A stretch of DNA of 64,000 bases from Xanthomonas bonasiae (GCF_017163705.1 NZ_JAFIWB010000001.1:1-64000), one strand, 5' to 3'. Shown: positions 49,070 to 57,660, numbered from the stretch's first letter. Program-made: numbers and translations. Notes: generated by a model from the letters alone, not told the origin.

Positions 49070-50470
49070 ATGACCGCTCTACCCTCCGCAGCACTCAACG
49101 ACTACATCGCCTCGCCCTTCGGCCTCTTGCATTTGGAAGGCATCCACATCGGTCGATTCCGCATCGACCGCGCCATCATCCGAGGCCGGGAAGCCGCCAT
49201 CAACCTGCAGGAATGCATCCTCGCCGCGCTCGACGAAACCGGACGGAAGAGCGGCCTCAAGAACAGCACACGCTACCCCGCGCAGCTGCCCATGGGCACG
49301 CCTTCGCGCCCCTTGGCCAAGGAGATCGAAGATCATCTGGAGGACATGCGTCGCCGCCAGCTCGACCCGAAGACTGTCCAGTCCACCGAGCGAACGTTGA
49401 AGCTGCTGCTCCTTACCTGCGGCAATATCTCCGCGGCTCGAGTGGACTATCACCACATCCAAGCGCTCTGGAAGCTGCTGCGCTGGGCCCCAAGGAACCT
49501 GGTGTCGGATCCGCTGCTGAAGGATCTTAGCTTCGACGAAGCCATCGCCATGGGAAAAGAGCAGGACGTGCCGCCGTTGGCCCCGGCCACCGAAGAGCGC
49601 CACCGCAGATTCCTGGTCGCCTTCTTCAACCACCTCTTCAACGGACAAGCCATCAACTCGTCACCGATGAAGGCATTTCGAAAGCCGAAGGAAGACGACA
49701 CCATCGACCCAGAAAAGGCCATCCGCCTGTTCGAGGACGAAGATCTCCAAGCCATCTTTGACCCAACCACCTTCGTGTCCTGGGCCAAGAAGCCCCAGTA
49801 TTGGTGGGCCCCGATGATCGGCTTGTATACCGGTGCCAGGGTCAATGAAGTCTGCCAGCTGAAGCTGACCGACATCATTGAGGAACGCGGCATCTGGTGC
49901 ATCGCCTTCCAGAAGACGGTGGACAAGGACTTGGCTGCGGACCCAAAGAAAAGGCGCCGGTGTCGGCAAAGCATGAAGGGCGCTGGGTGCATGCGCATCG
50001 TCCCCATCGCCAAGCCGCTCTTGGAGGCGGGCCTTCTGGAATTCGTGGAGGACATGAAGGCGACGGGTCATCCGCGGCTGTTCCCCCTCCTCTCTGCAGG
50101 CGTGAACCGGAAGACCGGGGAAACGAATGCACGTTACAGCCAGCAGTTCGTGGTCGACTTTGGCCGCTACCTCAAGTCTTTGGGCTTCGCTAAAGGCATC
50201 GGATTCCATGCCTTCCGCCACACGCTGGCGACGGAGCTCGATGTCAACGATGTTCCCGAGAAAGAGATTGCGCTGGTCACAGGCCACAGCACCGATCCCC
50301 GCGACCGGGTTCAAGTCCTACGCAGGCACTACCTCCACAAGAAGCCGCAAGTGACTCGGAGCAAGCAGATCAGCGCTTTGGAGCTGTATCAGCCCAAAGT
50401 GCAGTTGCCGCGCTACCAGCGAGGGCAGTTCGCTTCGTGCCTGGCCGACGCCAACAAGTTCCACCCCTAA
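49070..50470 (+). CDS. tyrosine recombinase / site-specific integrase
   Basis: A 466-residue phage-type integrase. The catalytic domain has the first Arg in GLYTGARVNEVCQL near residue 255, HxxR as GFHAFRHTLATEL near 380, a histidine in VTGHSTDPRD and the likely nucleophile tyrosine in RRHYLHK. The N-terminal 200 residues contain a SAM-like core-binding region (IEDHLEDMRRRQLDPKTV). It may move the whole island or only the retron cargo behind it. The att sites are not identified. Confidence 0.88.
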   Translation: MTALPSAALNDYIASPFGLLHLEGIHIGRFRIDRAIIRGREAAINLQECILAALDETGRKSGLKNSTRYPAQLPMGTPSRPLAKEIEDHLEDMRRRQLDPKTVQSTERTLKLLLLTCGNISAARVDYHHIQALWKLLRWAPRNLVSDPLLKDLSFDEAIAMGKEQDVPPLAPATEERHRRFLVAFFNHLFNGQAINSSPMKAFRKPKEDDTIDPEKAIRLFEDEDLQAIFDPTTFVSWAKKPQYWWAPMIGLYTGARVNEVCQLKLTDIIEERGIWCIAFQKTVDKDLAADPKKRRRCRQSMKGAGCMRIVPIAKPLLEAGLLEFVEDMKATGHPRLFPLLSAGVNRKTGETNARYSQQFVVDFGRYLKSLGFAKGIGFHAFRHTLATELDVNDVPEKEIALVTGHSTDPRDRVQVLRRHYLHKKPQVTRSKQISALELYQPKVQLPRYQRGQFASCLADANKFHP

Positions 50471-50486
50471 GAACTACTTGCAAGAG

Positions 50487-50637
50487 GCCCTTCTGCTGTG
50501 CTAGGATTTTTCCATACCAGCGACTAGGAGTAGCTCCAGTCTAATGTCTGGTCCCTAGGGCGTTTCATCTACTTACGCATGCCCGGTCGCAGGCTTACGC
50601 CCGACCGGGCATTTCGTATGTGCGCTTTAGAAAGGGC
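50487..50637 (+). ncRNA. candidate retron msr-msd RNA
   Basis: Between integrase and RT lie about 150 bases rich in nested inverted repeats. The outer ends GCCCTTCT (50487-50494) and AGAAAGGGC (50629-50637) can pair with one bulge, like retron a1/a2. Within are CTAGG/CCTAG (50501-50505 and 50554-50558), ACCAG/CTGGT (50516-50520 and 50548-50552), a GACTAGGAG/CTCCAGTC hairpin with one bulge, and a long hairpin with arm ATGCCCGGTCG (50579-50589 and 50602-50612) that would be the msd. Position just before a retron-type RT supports the call. Confidence 0.65.
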
Positions 50638-50684
50638 AATCGGCTACGCTTCACTAATCGACGATTGCACAAGGCAAGTGATCC

Positions 50685-51641
50685 ATGACCCCACGGCCGC
50701 TTCAACAGCTGTTCGACGCCATGTATCACGGGAAGTATAGATTCGAAGAGTTCCTGGCACTCAAGCCACAGGAGCACTACAGCCCGGTCCGCTGGAAAAC
50801 GCGGACGATTTACAAGCCCTCTAAGACCTTGAAGGATTTTCACTTCTTTCTTAACGGGTTTCTCCTTGAACATCTTCCGGTTAACACGGCTGTTTCCTTC
50901 GCCTACCGCAAAGGGTCGACCCTTCTGCAGGCAGTGGAGCCGCATTCCGGGAGTCGCGCCTTCTTCCAAACGGATTTAGAAAGGTTCTTCGACAGCATCA
51001 CTGCGCCGCTGGTTCGGACAGTGCTCCAGGGAACTCAAACACCCGTGGCGGACCTCTCCGACCACCTGGAGCACATCCTTGGGCTGCTCACTATCGACGG
51101 CAAACTCCCCATAGGCTATTCAACCTCTCCACTTCTGAGTAACGCTTGCTTACTGGACTTCGACCAGCGCTTGGCTGAAATCAGCCAAACACGCGGCTGG
51201 ATCTACACTCGATACGCAGATGACATCATCATCTCTGCGAGTGATCGCTCAGCTATTGCGGATGCAAGCCAAGTCATTGAGGAGTGCCTCACTTCCAAAC
51301 TTGGAGATGGCTTCAATCTCAACCAAAGCAAGAGCAAGCTAACGACTATCGGTAGAAAGATTAAGCTACTGGGACTAGTCATTTTGCCCACAGGGGCCAT
51401 TGTCATCGATCGAGATGTCAGGAACCGGATCGAATCTTGGATACATTTTTACATCCGCGACCGCTCGCGCCTTGCGAAGATCTTTGAAGAGGAGCGCGGC
51501 GAGGGAATGGAAGAAGGCCTGGAACGGCTCAGCGGCCTGATCAGCTACGCATATGCAGCGAATCCCGCCTATTTCGAGAAGCTGAGATCCAAGTTTGGCA
51601 CCACCATCATCGATAGCCTTCTCCATAGGTCGGCCCAATGA
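50685..51641 (+). CDS. retron-type reverse transcriptase
   Basis: A 318-residue RT, the usual retron size. The blocks are IYKPSKTLKDFHFFL, AVSFAYRKGSTLLQAVEPH, FFQTDLERFFDSI with the first Asp, IGYSTSPLLSNACL, and the catalytic YADD in YTRYADDIIISA. A thumb region follows (IKLLGLVILPTG). AAGG precedes the ATG. The stop overlaps the start of the ATPase gene as ATGA. The RT would copy the upstream RNA into msDNA that controls the effector. Confidence 0.88.
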   Translation: MTPRPLQQLFDAMYHGKYRFEEFLALKPQEHYSPVRWKTRTIYKPSKTLKDFHFFLNGFLLEHLPVNTAVSFAYRKGSTLLQAVEPHSGSRAFFQTDLERFFDSITAPLVRTVLQGTQTPVADLSDHLEHILGLLTIDGKLPIGYSTSPLLSNACLLDFDQRLAEISQTRGWIYTRYADDIIISASDRSAIADASQVIEECLTSKLGDGFNLNQSKSKLTTIGRKIKLLGLVILPTGAIVIDRDVRNRIESWIHFYIRDRSRLAKIFEEERGEGMEEGLERLSGLISYAYAANPAYFEKLRSKFGTTIIDSLLHRSAQ

Positions 51642-52978
51642 GCCGCCTTCAGGTAACCCTTGAAGCCATCCAGCATGTGGCGAACCTAAACCTCGATGTG
51701 GATCTGGCGACGAATAGCCTAATGTGCATTGTCGGCCGAAATGGGGCAGGAAAGACAACGCTGGTAAGAGCCCTCAAGAACCTATCGAACGCAGACACGT
51801 TTGTGAGAACTGCCACGCCCTACGCTTTCTCGGCAAACAGTCGTATCGTCTATGACCTCGATGGGGCGAAGATCACCTTTGCTTATGACAGTGAAATTCG
51901 CTCCCTTAACTGCCGTGACCAAATCCCTGCGGCACTGCGAGACCTCATAGCAGCCGAGCTCCCCATGCCTTATGGGGCCCGATTCAACTTCTTTAGAAGC
52001 GCCAGTGAGGCCGATCTAGACATTCGGAAATCCATTGCTCTGGAAACCTATCGGAGCCCTGATGAGCTAATCAGCTTTCTCAACTCGGTCTACGAGACAG
52101 ACCACTACTCAAAAATGGTTGAAGTCCGGGTTAAGGGGAAAAGCTTCTACGCTCTTGTTAGGGAAAACGGCACTTACATCCGCGAGGACTACTTAAGCTC
52201 TGGAGAGCACTTCCTCATCAATCTCTACCGAACAATCAAGGGTCCATCGAAGCTCTTGGTGATCGACGAGATCGACTTATCACTAGACGCGGCAGCCCAA
52301 GCGAACCTTCCTGCTTGGCTGCGCGGGTTTTGTGCTCAATATGACCGCAAAATTCTTTTCACCACTCATTCCCTCGCCCTCATGCAACAGCTCGAAGTCG
52401 ACGAGCTCTTCTACATGGATGGTGAGGCTGGCCACGCCTCTATCAGGCCTACCTCTTACAGCTATGCAATGGCGAGACTGTTCGGGTTCGTCGGATTTGA
52501 CAGGTATATCGTGGCGGAAGACAAGAAGCTTATTTCGCTAATCCACCACCTTGTCAAAAGGTACTGTCCAACAACGCTACTGAGCTACAAGGTGATTTAC
52601 ATCGGAGGAGCGTCTCAAGTTGCGGGCCTTATCGAAAGCAATGAATCGGATCGATTCCTGGCGGCTCCGGAGAAAGTGATTGCGATCCTTGACGGCGATC
52701 AATACAAGGAAAAATACGCTCAACACGCGAGTATCCACACGCTCCCATTGGAAAGCGTGGAAAAAGCGCTATGGGCAGCCAGGCAAGATGATCCCGCGTT
52801 CCCTTTCATCACCCCACGAAACAACTTTACTAGCGACAAGGACTTCGAAAATCACCTTAAAGAGAAGAAAATCGCAACACAGGAGGAGATTTTTGATTAC
52901 CTGATAAAGAGATACGAAGTCGACTTCCAGAAAATCGCCAAAATCTTAGATGGCCTCTTGCCACCTCCCCATGGTTGA
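51638..52978 (+). CDS. ATPase-TOPRIM retron effector (OLD-like)
   Basis: A 446-residue protein. Walker A VGRNGAGKTTLV is near residue 35, a signature-like LSSGEHFLINLY near 190, and Walker B LLVIDEIDLSLD with FTTHS near 210-240. The C-terminal third has EDKKL and a LDGDQ strand, as expected of a TOPRIM domain. An ATPase fused to TOPRIM next to a retron RT fits the type I-B retron architecture, in which the effector likely kills the infected cell by nucleic acid cleavage. Codon use is less GC-rich than in the biosynthetic operon. Confidence 0.8.
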   Translation: MSRLQVTLEAIQHVANLNLDVDLATNSLMCIVGRNGAGKTTLVRALKNLSNADTFVRTATPYAFSANSRIVYDLDGAKITFAYDSEIRSLNCRDQIPAALRDLIAAELPMPYGARFNFFRSASEADLDIRKSIALETYRSPDELISFLNSVYETDHYSKMVEVRVKGKSFYALVRENGTYIREDYLSSGEHFLINLYRTIKGPSKLLVIDEIDLSLDAAAQANLPAWLRGFCAQYDRKILFTTHSLALMQQLEVDELFYMDGEAGHASIRPTSYSYAMARLFGFVGFDRYIVAEDKKLISLIHHLVKRYCPTTLLSYKVIYIGGASQVAGLIESNESDRFLAAPEKVIAILDGDQYKEKYAQHASIHTLPLESVEKALWAARQDDPAFPFITPRNNFTSDKDFENHLKEKKIATQEEIFDYLIKRYEVDFQKIAKILDGLLPPPHG

Positions 52979-53029
52979 GAGCGACTCAGTGGTTCCGCGC
53001 AGGCCCATTGGCGAAACCTTTCCCAGATA

Positions 53030-53380
53030 TTACTCCTCGGTGGCGCGCAAACTGTCTCGGACGAAGTCGCGCATCCTACGCAGCAGCTCCTCCTGCTCCT
53101 CCTCAGCCAGTTGTGACATCACCAGGATGGCCTCTGCCATTGGCTCGCTGACTGCGTGGAAATAGGCAACGGGCAGCCCCAAGGCTTCTGCCAGTTTTGC
53201 CATGCTCTCGTTGTCGGGCATCCGATCGCCTCGCTCGTAACGCGAAATCCTAGGGGCGGCCGTGTTCTCTTCCTCCAGCCCGAGAACAGCCCCCAATGTG
53301 GCTTGGTTCATGCCCCGCGCAAGCCTGGCCTCGCGGAGACGGCGGCCGAAGATTGAAGCTGGGGGCAGCGGAGCAGGCAT
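53030..53380 (-). CDS. XRE-family transcriptional regulator
   Basis: A 116-residue regulator with an HTH in LREARLARGMNQATLGAVLGLE and the RISRYERGDRMP segment, then a helical acidic C-terminus. The start at 53380 is preferred over one at 53446 because the operator-like palindrome lies in between. It is divergent from the small secreted-protein operon and likely represses it, and itself, through that palindrome. Confidence 0.85.
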   Translation of the reverse strand: MPAPLPPASIFGRRLREARLARGMNQATLGAVLGLEEENTAAPRISRYERGDRMPDNESMAKLAEALGLPVAYFHAVSEPMAEAILVMSQLAEEEQEELLRRMRDFVRDSLRATEE

Positions 53381-53435
53381 GAAGGCCAACGAATGATGAA
53401 TTGACCCCCAAGTCTGCCGCTTCCAATCCTGCGCT

Positions 53436-53458
53436 GCATTTGCCATATTTGCAAATGC
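53436..53458. promoter_or_regulatory. palindromic operator between XRE regulator and secreted-protein operon
   Basis: Arms GCATTTGC and GCAAATGC are exact complements separated by seven AT-rich bases. The site lies 55 bases upstream of the regulator ATG and 32 bases upstream of the divergent operon ATG. Spacing between half-site centres suits a dimeric HTH regulator. Confidence 0.6.
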
Positions 53459-53490
53459 CGCCAGGCCGGCGGTCTACAGGGGCTTTTCCT

Positions 53491-54264
53491 ATGAAGCACG
53501 CAGGACAAGGAGCGCGCTCTGCGCTCCTGGCATTGATGCTGGTCGCTCCTATCTCTGCCCAGGCCCAGGACGCCCAAGACCAGAAGCTCGGCTTCTTCCG
53601 CCAGCTCGGCGGCAGCCTCAAGGACGCCGGCAAGCAGATGGTGGGCATCAAGCCGAACGCAGGCGGCAAGTCCACCGCCCAGGCCGGCAGTAGCGGCAGC
53701 GGTCCCATCTACACGCCCCTCAGCGGCGCCGGGAAGCTGCCCGGCCTCTTCAAGGGCGACAACCACCAGGCCGCGCAGGCAGGCCGCTTGGAGTGGCCCA
53801 GGGTGGCGTTGACCTTCACCGAGTGGGGCGAGAAGCTGCCGTGCTGGAAGGTGGAAGCCCGTATCTGGACCGGCCCCACTACCTCAAGCGTCGAGACCTT
53901 CCAGGCCTGCGCCGACGCCCCGCTGACGGAAACCGACGACCTCGGCGAGACGGCCGAACTCAACAGCGCGGCGCTGTGGAAAGGCCGGGACACCCTCAAC
54001 GGCATTCGCGTGCCGCCCAGCAAGCCCAACACGGGCACTCAGCGCTCCACGGGTCCCAACCCGCCGGCCCAACCCTTCGTGGTCAACGTGAGCCGTCCTG
54101 GCGTCGCTGACCGCGCTGTGGACGTGTCGCTGCGGGTTGCTTGGGTCGCCGGGTTCATCCAGACGGCCGACCTGCATCCGGGAGCCAGCGGCCTGCTGAC
54201 GCCCTTCAAGGACACCCGGCTCTGGATTGCTGGCTTCAAGCCGGACGGGAACCGCGACAAGTAA
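53491..54264 (+). CDS. secreted protein of unknown function
   Basis: A 257-residue protein starting at 53491 after AGGGG, with a signal peptide ending near AQAQD. The mature part has a glycine/serine-rich linker near residues 60-75 and a C-terminal beta-like half (WPRVALTFTEWGEKLPCWKVEA, VNVSRPG, VSLRVAW). Two cysteines could form a disulfide. It is the first gene of a three-gene unit ending at the terminator near 55,050. Function unknown. Confidence 0.75.
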   Translation: MKHAGQGARSALLALMLVAPISAQAQDAQDQKLGFFRQLGGSLKDAGKQMVGIKPNAGGKSTAQAGSSGSGPIYTPLSGAGKLPGLFKGDNHQAAQAGRLEWPRVALTFTEWGEKLPCWKVEARIWTGPTTSSVETFQACADAPLTETDDLGETAELNSAALWKGRDTLNGIRVPPSKPNTGTQRSTGPNPPAQPFVVNVSRPGVADRAVDVSLRVAWVAGFIQTADLHPGASGLLTPFKDTRLWIAGFKPDGNRDK

Positions 54265-54311
54265 GGCCCTCCGCTTCGCCAAACCTACCCATCCCTCAGC
54301 AAAGGACACAC

Positions 54312-54626
54312 ATGAAAAAAGCATGGATCGGCCTGGTCGCGTTGACCATGGCCTTGGGCCTCACCGCCTGCAGCGGCAAGCCGTCGGCCGACGATGCCAA
54401 GGAAGCATTCGTCAGGCTGCTTCAACAGAGTGGCGCCGGCCAGGTCACCGACATCCAGAACTTCGAACTCACCGGCTGCGTGGAAGCGGAGGGCGCGGAC
54501 GGCTACCGCTGCGATACCCGCGGCCAAGCCGTGCTCAACATTGAGGGCCGGCAGGTGCCTGTCCCGCTGAGCAAGAACCTGCGCTACGTGCGGGAATCCG
54601 GAATTTGGAGGGCCTACGCGAAATGA
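54312..54626 (+). CDS. small lipoprotein
   Basis: A 104-residue protein with a type II signal peptide: MKKAWIGLVALTMALGLTAC, where the Cys would be lipidated. AAAGGA precedes the ATG. The mature part contains a Cys pair (GCVEAEGADGYRC). The Ala/Gln-rich start and overall size resemble small envelope lipoproteins found with secreted or surface proteins. The stop overlaps the next start as ATGA. Confidence 0.82.
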   Translation: MKKAWIGLVALTMALGLTACSGKPSADDAKEAFVRLLQQSGAGQVTDIQNFELTGCVEAEGADGYRCDTRGQAVLNIEGRQVPVPLSKNLRYVRESGIWRAYAK

Positions 54627-55003
54627 CGACCAACCCTGACCCGATGGCCCGCACGCCGGTGGGGGCTGCGGCCGGGTTCCGTGGGGACGGCGCGCCGCGC
54701 GCCGCCTCCAGGAAGGTCCTGACGCCCCACAACCGGTTTTTCTGGTGGTTCTCGTGGACCCTGCTCCTGCTCGGGCCGTTTGGCTTCATCGTCGGGCCGC
54801 TGATGGCCCGGCGGGGCCTGCGAAAAGCGGAGCGGCTCCATCCGCTGGAGGCCTACGCGGCTCGGCAACGGGACCCGGGGTTCACCGCTGGGCAGTGGTG
54901 GGTGATGACCCCACTCGCCTTGATGGGAGCCTTCTGGATTTTCTCTCTGCTCAGCGGGCTGCCGATGGTGTTGCTGGTGCTGTGGGTGCAGTTGACCAGC
55001 TGA
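54623..55003 (+). CDS. two-span membrane protein
   Basis: A 126-residue protein with a start coupled to the lipoprotein stop. An Ala/Arg-rich cytoplasmic start of about 40 residues is followed by two membrane spans, FFWWFSWTLLLLGPFGFIVG and WWVMTPLALMGAFWIFSLL to the C-terminus. No motif of known function. It is the last gene before the terminator. Confidence 0.7.
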   Translation: MTTNPDPMARTPVGAAAGFRGDGAPRAASRKVLTPHNRFFWWFSWTLLLLGPFGFIVGPLMARRGLRKAERLHPLEAYAARQRDPGFTAGQWWVMTPLALMGAFWIFSLLSGLPMVLLVLWVQLTS

Positions 55004-55027
55004 TTCCAATAGCGCCTCCGCATCAAG

Positions 55028-55055
55028 AAAGCCCGGCAATCCGGGCTTTCTTTTT
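55028..55055 (+). terminator. intrinsic terminator of the secreted-protein operon
   Basis: A 9-bp stem (AAAGCCCGG and complement) with loop CAAT, followed by CTTTTT on the plus strand, 25 bases after the last gene of the operon. Confidence 0.85.
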
Positions 55056-55361
55056 GCTCCATACCCTACCCTTGTTGCATCGCTATGGACCCATCCTTAC
55101 AGCAATGATGTCTTGGGACCAGGTCACACCTTGGCCAATCCGCGGTTGACCCCGGCGGCGCTCTGTTAGATACCTGTGATCACCGCGTGCCACTCCGTGG
55201 CATAGGGGCGCGGTGGTTGTATCCCCCACCACACTGGCCAACGAGCCAGCTCTCGCTGTCTGCTTCACCTCCGTCAACTCGCACGTCCTTCAAGAGGCAA
55301 CGGCATCGTCCGTGCCCGTGGGATTCGTGCGTCCTCAAAAAACACATGGAGATGTGCCGCT

Positions 55362-56102
55362 ATGCGATTCCGGATCTTCCTCACCGTATTCCTGCTCACC
55401 ACGTTCAGCGCTGCTGCCCAGGCCCAGGTCGTCACCCTCAACAAGGGCGGCTATACCCTGACCTACGACTGCACCGCCCACACGGCCACACGCTACGAAT
55501 ACTCGCTCAACGCGGACACCGGTTCCGCGGCTCGCCCGTCCGACTTCAACCTCGACACCACGTTGCCGAGCGGCTGCGGTGGCCAGACCTCGACGAAGTC
55601 CTACGCCAGCGTGCGCTCGGGCTACGACCGCGGCCACTTGGTCACGTCCAACCACATGGATTACAACTCGACGTATATCGTTCGCGCCAACCTGATGTCC
55701 AACATCGCGCCGCAGGTGTCGGGCTTCAATCAGGGGATCTGGGTGCAGGCCGAGAACGTGGCCGAGTGCTACCGCGACATCAAGCCGGTGAAGGTCTACG
55801 GCGGCGTGGTCTTCGGCGACACGTCGAACGACTATTTCCTATCCAGCCACGGCATCCGGACACCGGAATACTTTTGGAAAACGATCATCACCACTGACCC
55901 GAGCACCGGTGCTGAGAAGGCCATCAGCTGGATCATCCCGAACGAAACCGGCTTGGGCAGCCTGGACGACTACATCGTCTCGATCGCCGATCTGGAAGAG
56001 CTCATCGGCGCCAGCAATGTCGGCATCACGGCATCGGCTACGGTGAAGAACATGCTGCCGAGCTCGACGTGGGCGCTGCCGAGCAACTGCGACCTGAGCT
56101 GA
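55362..56102 (+). CDS. secreted DNA/RNA non-specific endonuclease
   Basis: A 246-residue NucA/Serratia-type nuclease with a signal peptide (about 1-21). The catalytic DRGH is in GYDRGHLVTSNHM near residue 90, and the metal-binding Asn is in the NLMSNIAPQ stretch that follows. Conserved YGGVVFG and PEYFWKTII segments support the fold. GGAG stands 14 bases upstream of the ATG. It would degrade extracellular nucleic acid for nutrients, for biofilm turnover or during competition. Confidence 0.9.
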   Translation: MRFRIFLTVFLLTTFSAAAQAQVVTLNKGGYTLTYDCTAHTATRYEYSLNADTGSAARPSDFNLDTTLPSGCGGQTSTKSYASVRSGYDRGHLVTSNHMDYNSTYIVRANLMSNIAPQVSGFNQGIWVQAENVAECYRDIKPVKVYGGVVFGDTSNDYFLSSHGIRTPEYFWKTIITTDPSTGAEKAISWIIPNETGLGSLDDYIVSIADLEELIGASNVGITASATVKNMLPSSTWALPSNCDLS

Positions 56103-56130
56103 TCACGCGCCGGCGCAACACACTCCCTCC

Positions 56131-56160
56131 AAAGCCCCAGGTCACCTGGGGCTTTCTTTT
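56131..56160 (+). terminator. intrinsic terminator after nuclease gene
   Basis: An 11-bp perfect stem (arm AAAGCCCCAGG, loop TCA) followed by CTTTT, 28 bases after the nuclease stop. Confidence 0.85.
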
Positions 56161-56251
56161 GGCAGGCTTGCCGCGGCCAGGCAGCAACCTAGAGGCAAGC
56201 CTGGGCCTCTAGGTAGGCGACCCCACTGGATAGCGCCCTCAGGACGCCAAC

Positions 56252-56584
56252 TCAGCTGGCCGGATCATCCTTGAGCACGAGTAGCGGCTGGGCCGCAGCC
56301 GAGCCAATTGGCAGGCGGGATTCGGCGCCCGGGGTCACGACGATGACCGTGATGACGTCGTCCTGCAGCGAGTTGATTTGAACGAACTTGAGGCCGGCCT
56401 TCTCGAAGGTGTAAGCCTTGAAGAGTGGCGACAGGCTGACGTTTTTCTTGCCAGGCGGCACGCGCTCCCCCATGCCCTCGATAACGTCGGCTGGGTTCAT
56501 CACCTGGTCTGCTGCCTTGGCGACCGGAGAGAGGCCAGCTGCCAGCCCGGCCAATCCAAGCAATGCGCCGGAGAGGGTTTTCAT
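56252..56584 (-). CDS. small exported protein of unknown function
   Basis: A 110-residue protein with a signal peptide (MKTLSGALLGLAGLAAGLSP, cleavage near AKAAD) and AAGGAATG before the ATG. The mature domain has two beta-like stretches (FVQINSLQDDVITVIVV and AQPLLVLKDD). No family recognised. It is transcribed toward the nuclease gene and ends in the intergenic space after its terminator. Confidence 0.7.
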   Translation of the reverse strand: MKTLSGALLGLAGLAAGLSPVAKAADQVMNPADVIEGMGERVPPGKKNVSLSPLFKAYTFEKAGLKFVQINSLQDDVITVIVVTPGAESRLPIGSAAAQPLLVLKDDPAS

Positions 56585-56740
56585 CGTTCATTCCTTGACG
56601 AGAAAGCGTCGCCAAAACGCTACTGCTGGCCAGATGGGTGCGCAAGCGCAAGCCCCATGGCCGCTCAAAACGTCTACGAAGATAGACAAATGTGTGCCGG
56701 ACGGCGGCCCTTGTTACGGCATTTCCAGCTTCCCCTAGAC

Positions 56741-56776
56741 GCAAAAAGCAAAAGGCCTCGCATTCGAGGCCCCTGG
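56741..56776. repeat. repeated hairpin unit, copy 1
   Basis: GCAAAAAGCAAAA followed by GGCCTCG-CATT-CGAGGCC (56754-56771). The same unit recurs at 57626-57660. It is hairpin-forming and A-rich on the left, so it may act as a terminator for leftward transcripts. The first copy has one change in its arm-loop region and a shorter stem. Confidence 0.55.
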
Positions 56777-56937
56777 TTGTCGACGTCTGAGTGAAGGATT
56801 CCTGCCCCTTCCTGTAGTGCTTTCACGCGAGGGACGCGATGGCGTTTTCAGAAAGGCTGGCCCGCGCCAGGACTGATGCCGCTCCAATCGCTTCGGGAGC
56901 TGGCTTTAAACAAACAACAACTTCGAGGAATGCAGCG

Positions 56938-57591
56938 ATGTGGCAATACGACGACGATGAGGGCTTGTGGACCGACCAGGACACGGGCTACTCCTACAAT
57001 CCGATCGATGACAACTTCATGGAGGGCGAGGACATCATCGCATTGGATGACGTGCCATTGGCAGTTAGACAGGCACTGGAAACCACCGCGGACAACGCCA
57101 TCAAGCGGATCATCAGCGGCGCCAATCCAATCCTTCAGCGCGGTGAGGTGGCGTTCACTGACGAGTTCGAGCAAGACCAAGAGGTGGTAGGCATTGAGCT
57201 GGAGGCGGCGACGGTGTTCGGGAGCGTTGGCGCCGGGCCGTGCCTTATCGTATTCGCCACGGGCCAGAACGCCGATGGGAATGGCGTCTACGCGAATGGA
57301 GCACATCGCGACAATGCCTTCCTGCTGGGCGAGGAATTCTTGGACGAAATGAGCGCTGACATTTCGGGTGCACCAACTTTCTACGTGCTCGGCGGGGAAG
57401 TCGGCAGCCACACGGGCGTCGACGGTGCCACCATGGACTATTCTCGTTACTACCCCTTCTTCCTCGCCTGCGAGCAATCCAACGTCGTGTTTGGCGGCGT
57501 GACGTTTCCTTCCAACCCTACCGCCGATGATGCTACTTCCGCAGCGCTCACCCTAGTGAACGGCGCCCCGCAGGTCGGCTACTGGCTTTGA
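56938..57591 (+). CDS. acidic hypothetical protein
   Basis: A 217-residue protein with GAGGA upstream of the ATG at 56938; the frame also opens at 56839 without a good site. The N-terminus is very acidic (WQYDDDEGLWTDQDTGY, MEGEDIIALDD). No signal peptide is apparent. The mid-region holds hydrophobic beta-like stretches (GAGPCLIVFATGQ, APTFYVLGGEVG). Not recognised. It lies between two copies of the hairpin repeat, which suggests a cassette-like insertion. Confidence 0.65.
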   Translation: MWQYDDDEGLWTDQDTGYSYNPIDDNFMEGEDIIALDDVPLAVRQALETTADNAIKRIISGANPILQRGEVAFTDEFEQDQEVVGIELEAATVFGSVGAGPCLIVFATGQNADGNGVYANGAHRDNAFLLGEEFLDEMSADISGAPTFYVLGGEVGSHTGVDGATMDYSRYYPFFLACEQSNVVFGGVTFPSNPTADDATSAALTLVNGAPQVGYWL

Positions 57592-57625
57592 CGCCGGTCC
57601 CCGCCTGGTCAAGCACACCATAGGC

Positions 57626-57660
57626 GCAAAAAGCAAAGGCCTCGCATGCGAGGCCTTTGG
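57626..57660. repeat. repeated hairpin unit, copy 2
   Basis: A GCAAAAAGCAAA lead-in, then a 10-bp-plus stem with arm AAAGGCCTCGCA (57635-57646), ending at 57658. It follows the hypothetical gene by about 45 bases and can act as its terminator. The core is the same as copy 1 at 56741. Confidence 0.6.

Noticed and set aside
50579-50612. Simple rho-independent terminator for the integrase
   Set aside because: The 11-bp stem has a 12-base loop and no proper T-run, and it is nested in a larger fold before an RT, so the retron RNA explanation is better. Some terminator activity is not excluded.
55187-55897. Overlapping His/Arg-rich frame across the NucA-type nuclease gene
   Set aside because: The nuclease frame has a signal peptide and DRGH motif; the overlapping frame has none and is a shadow.
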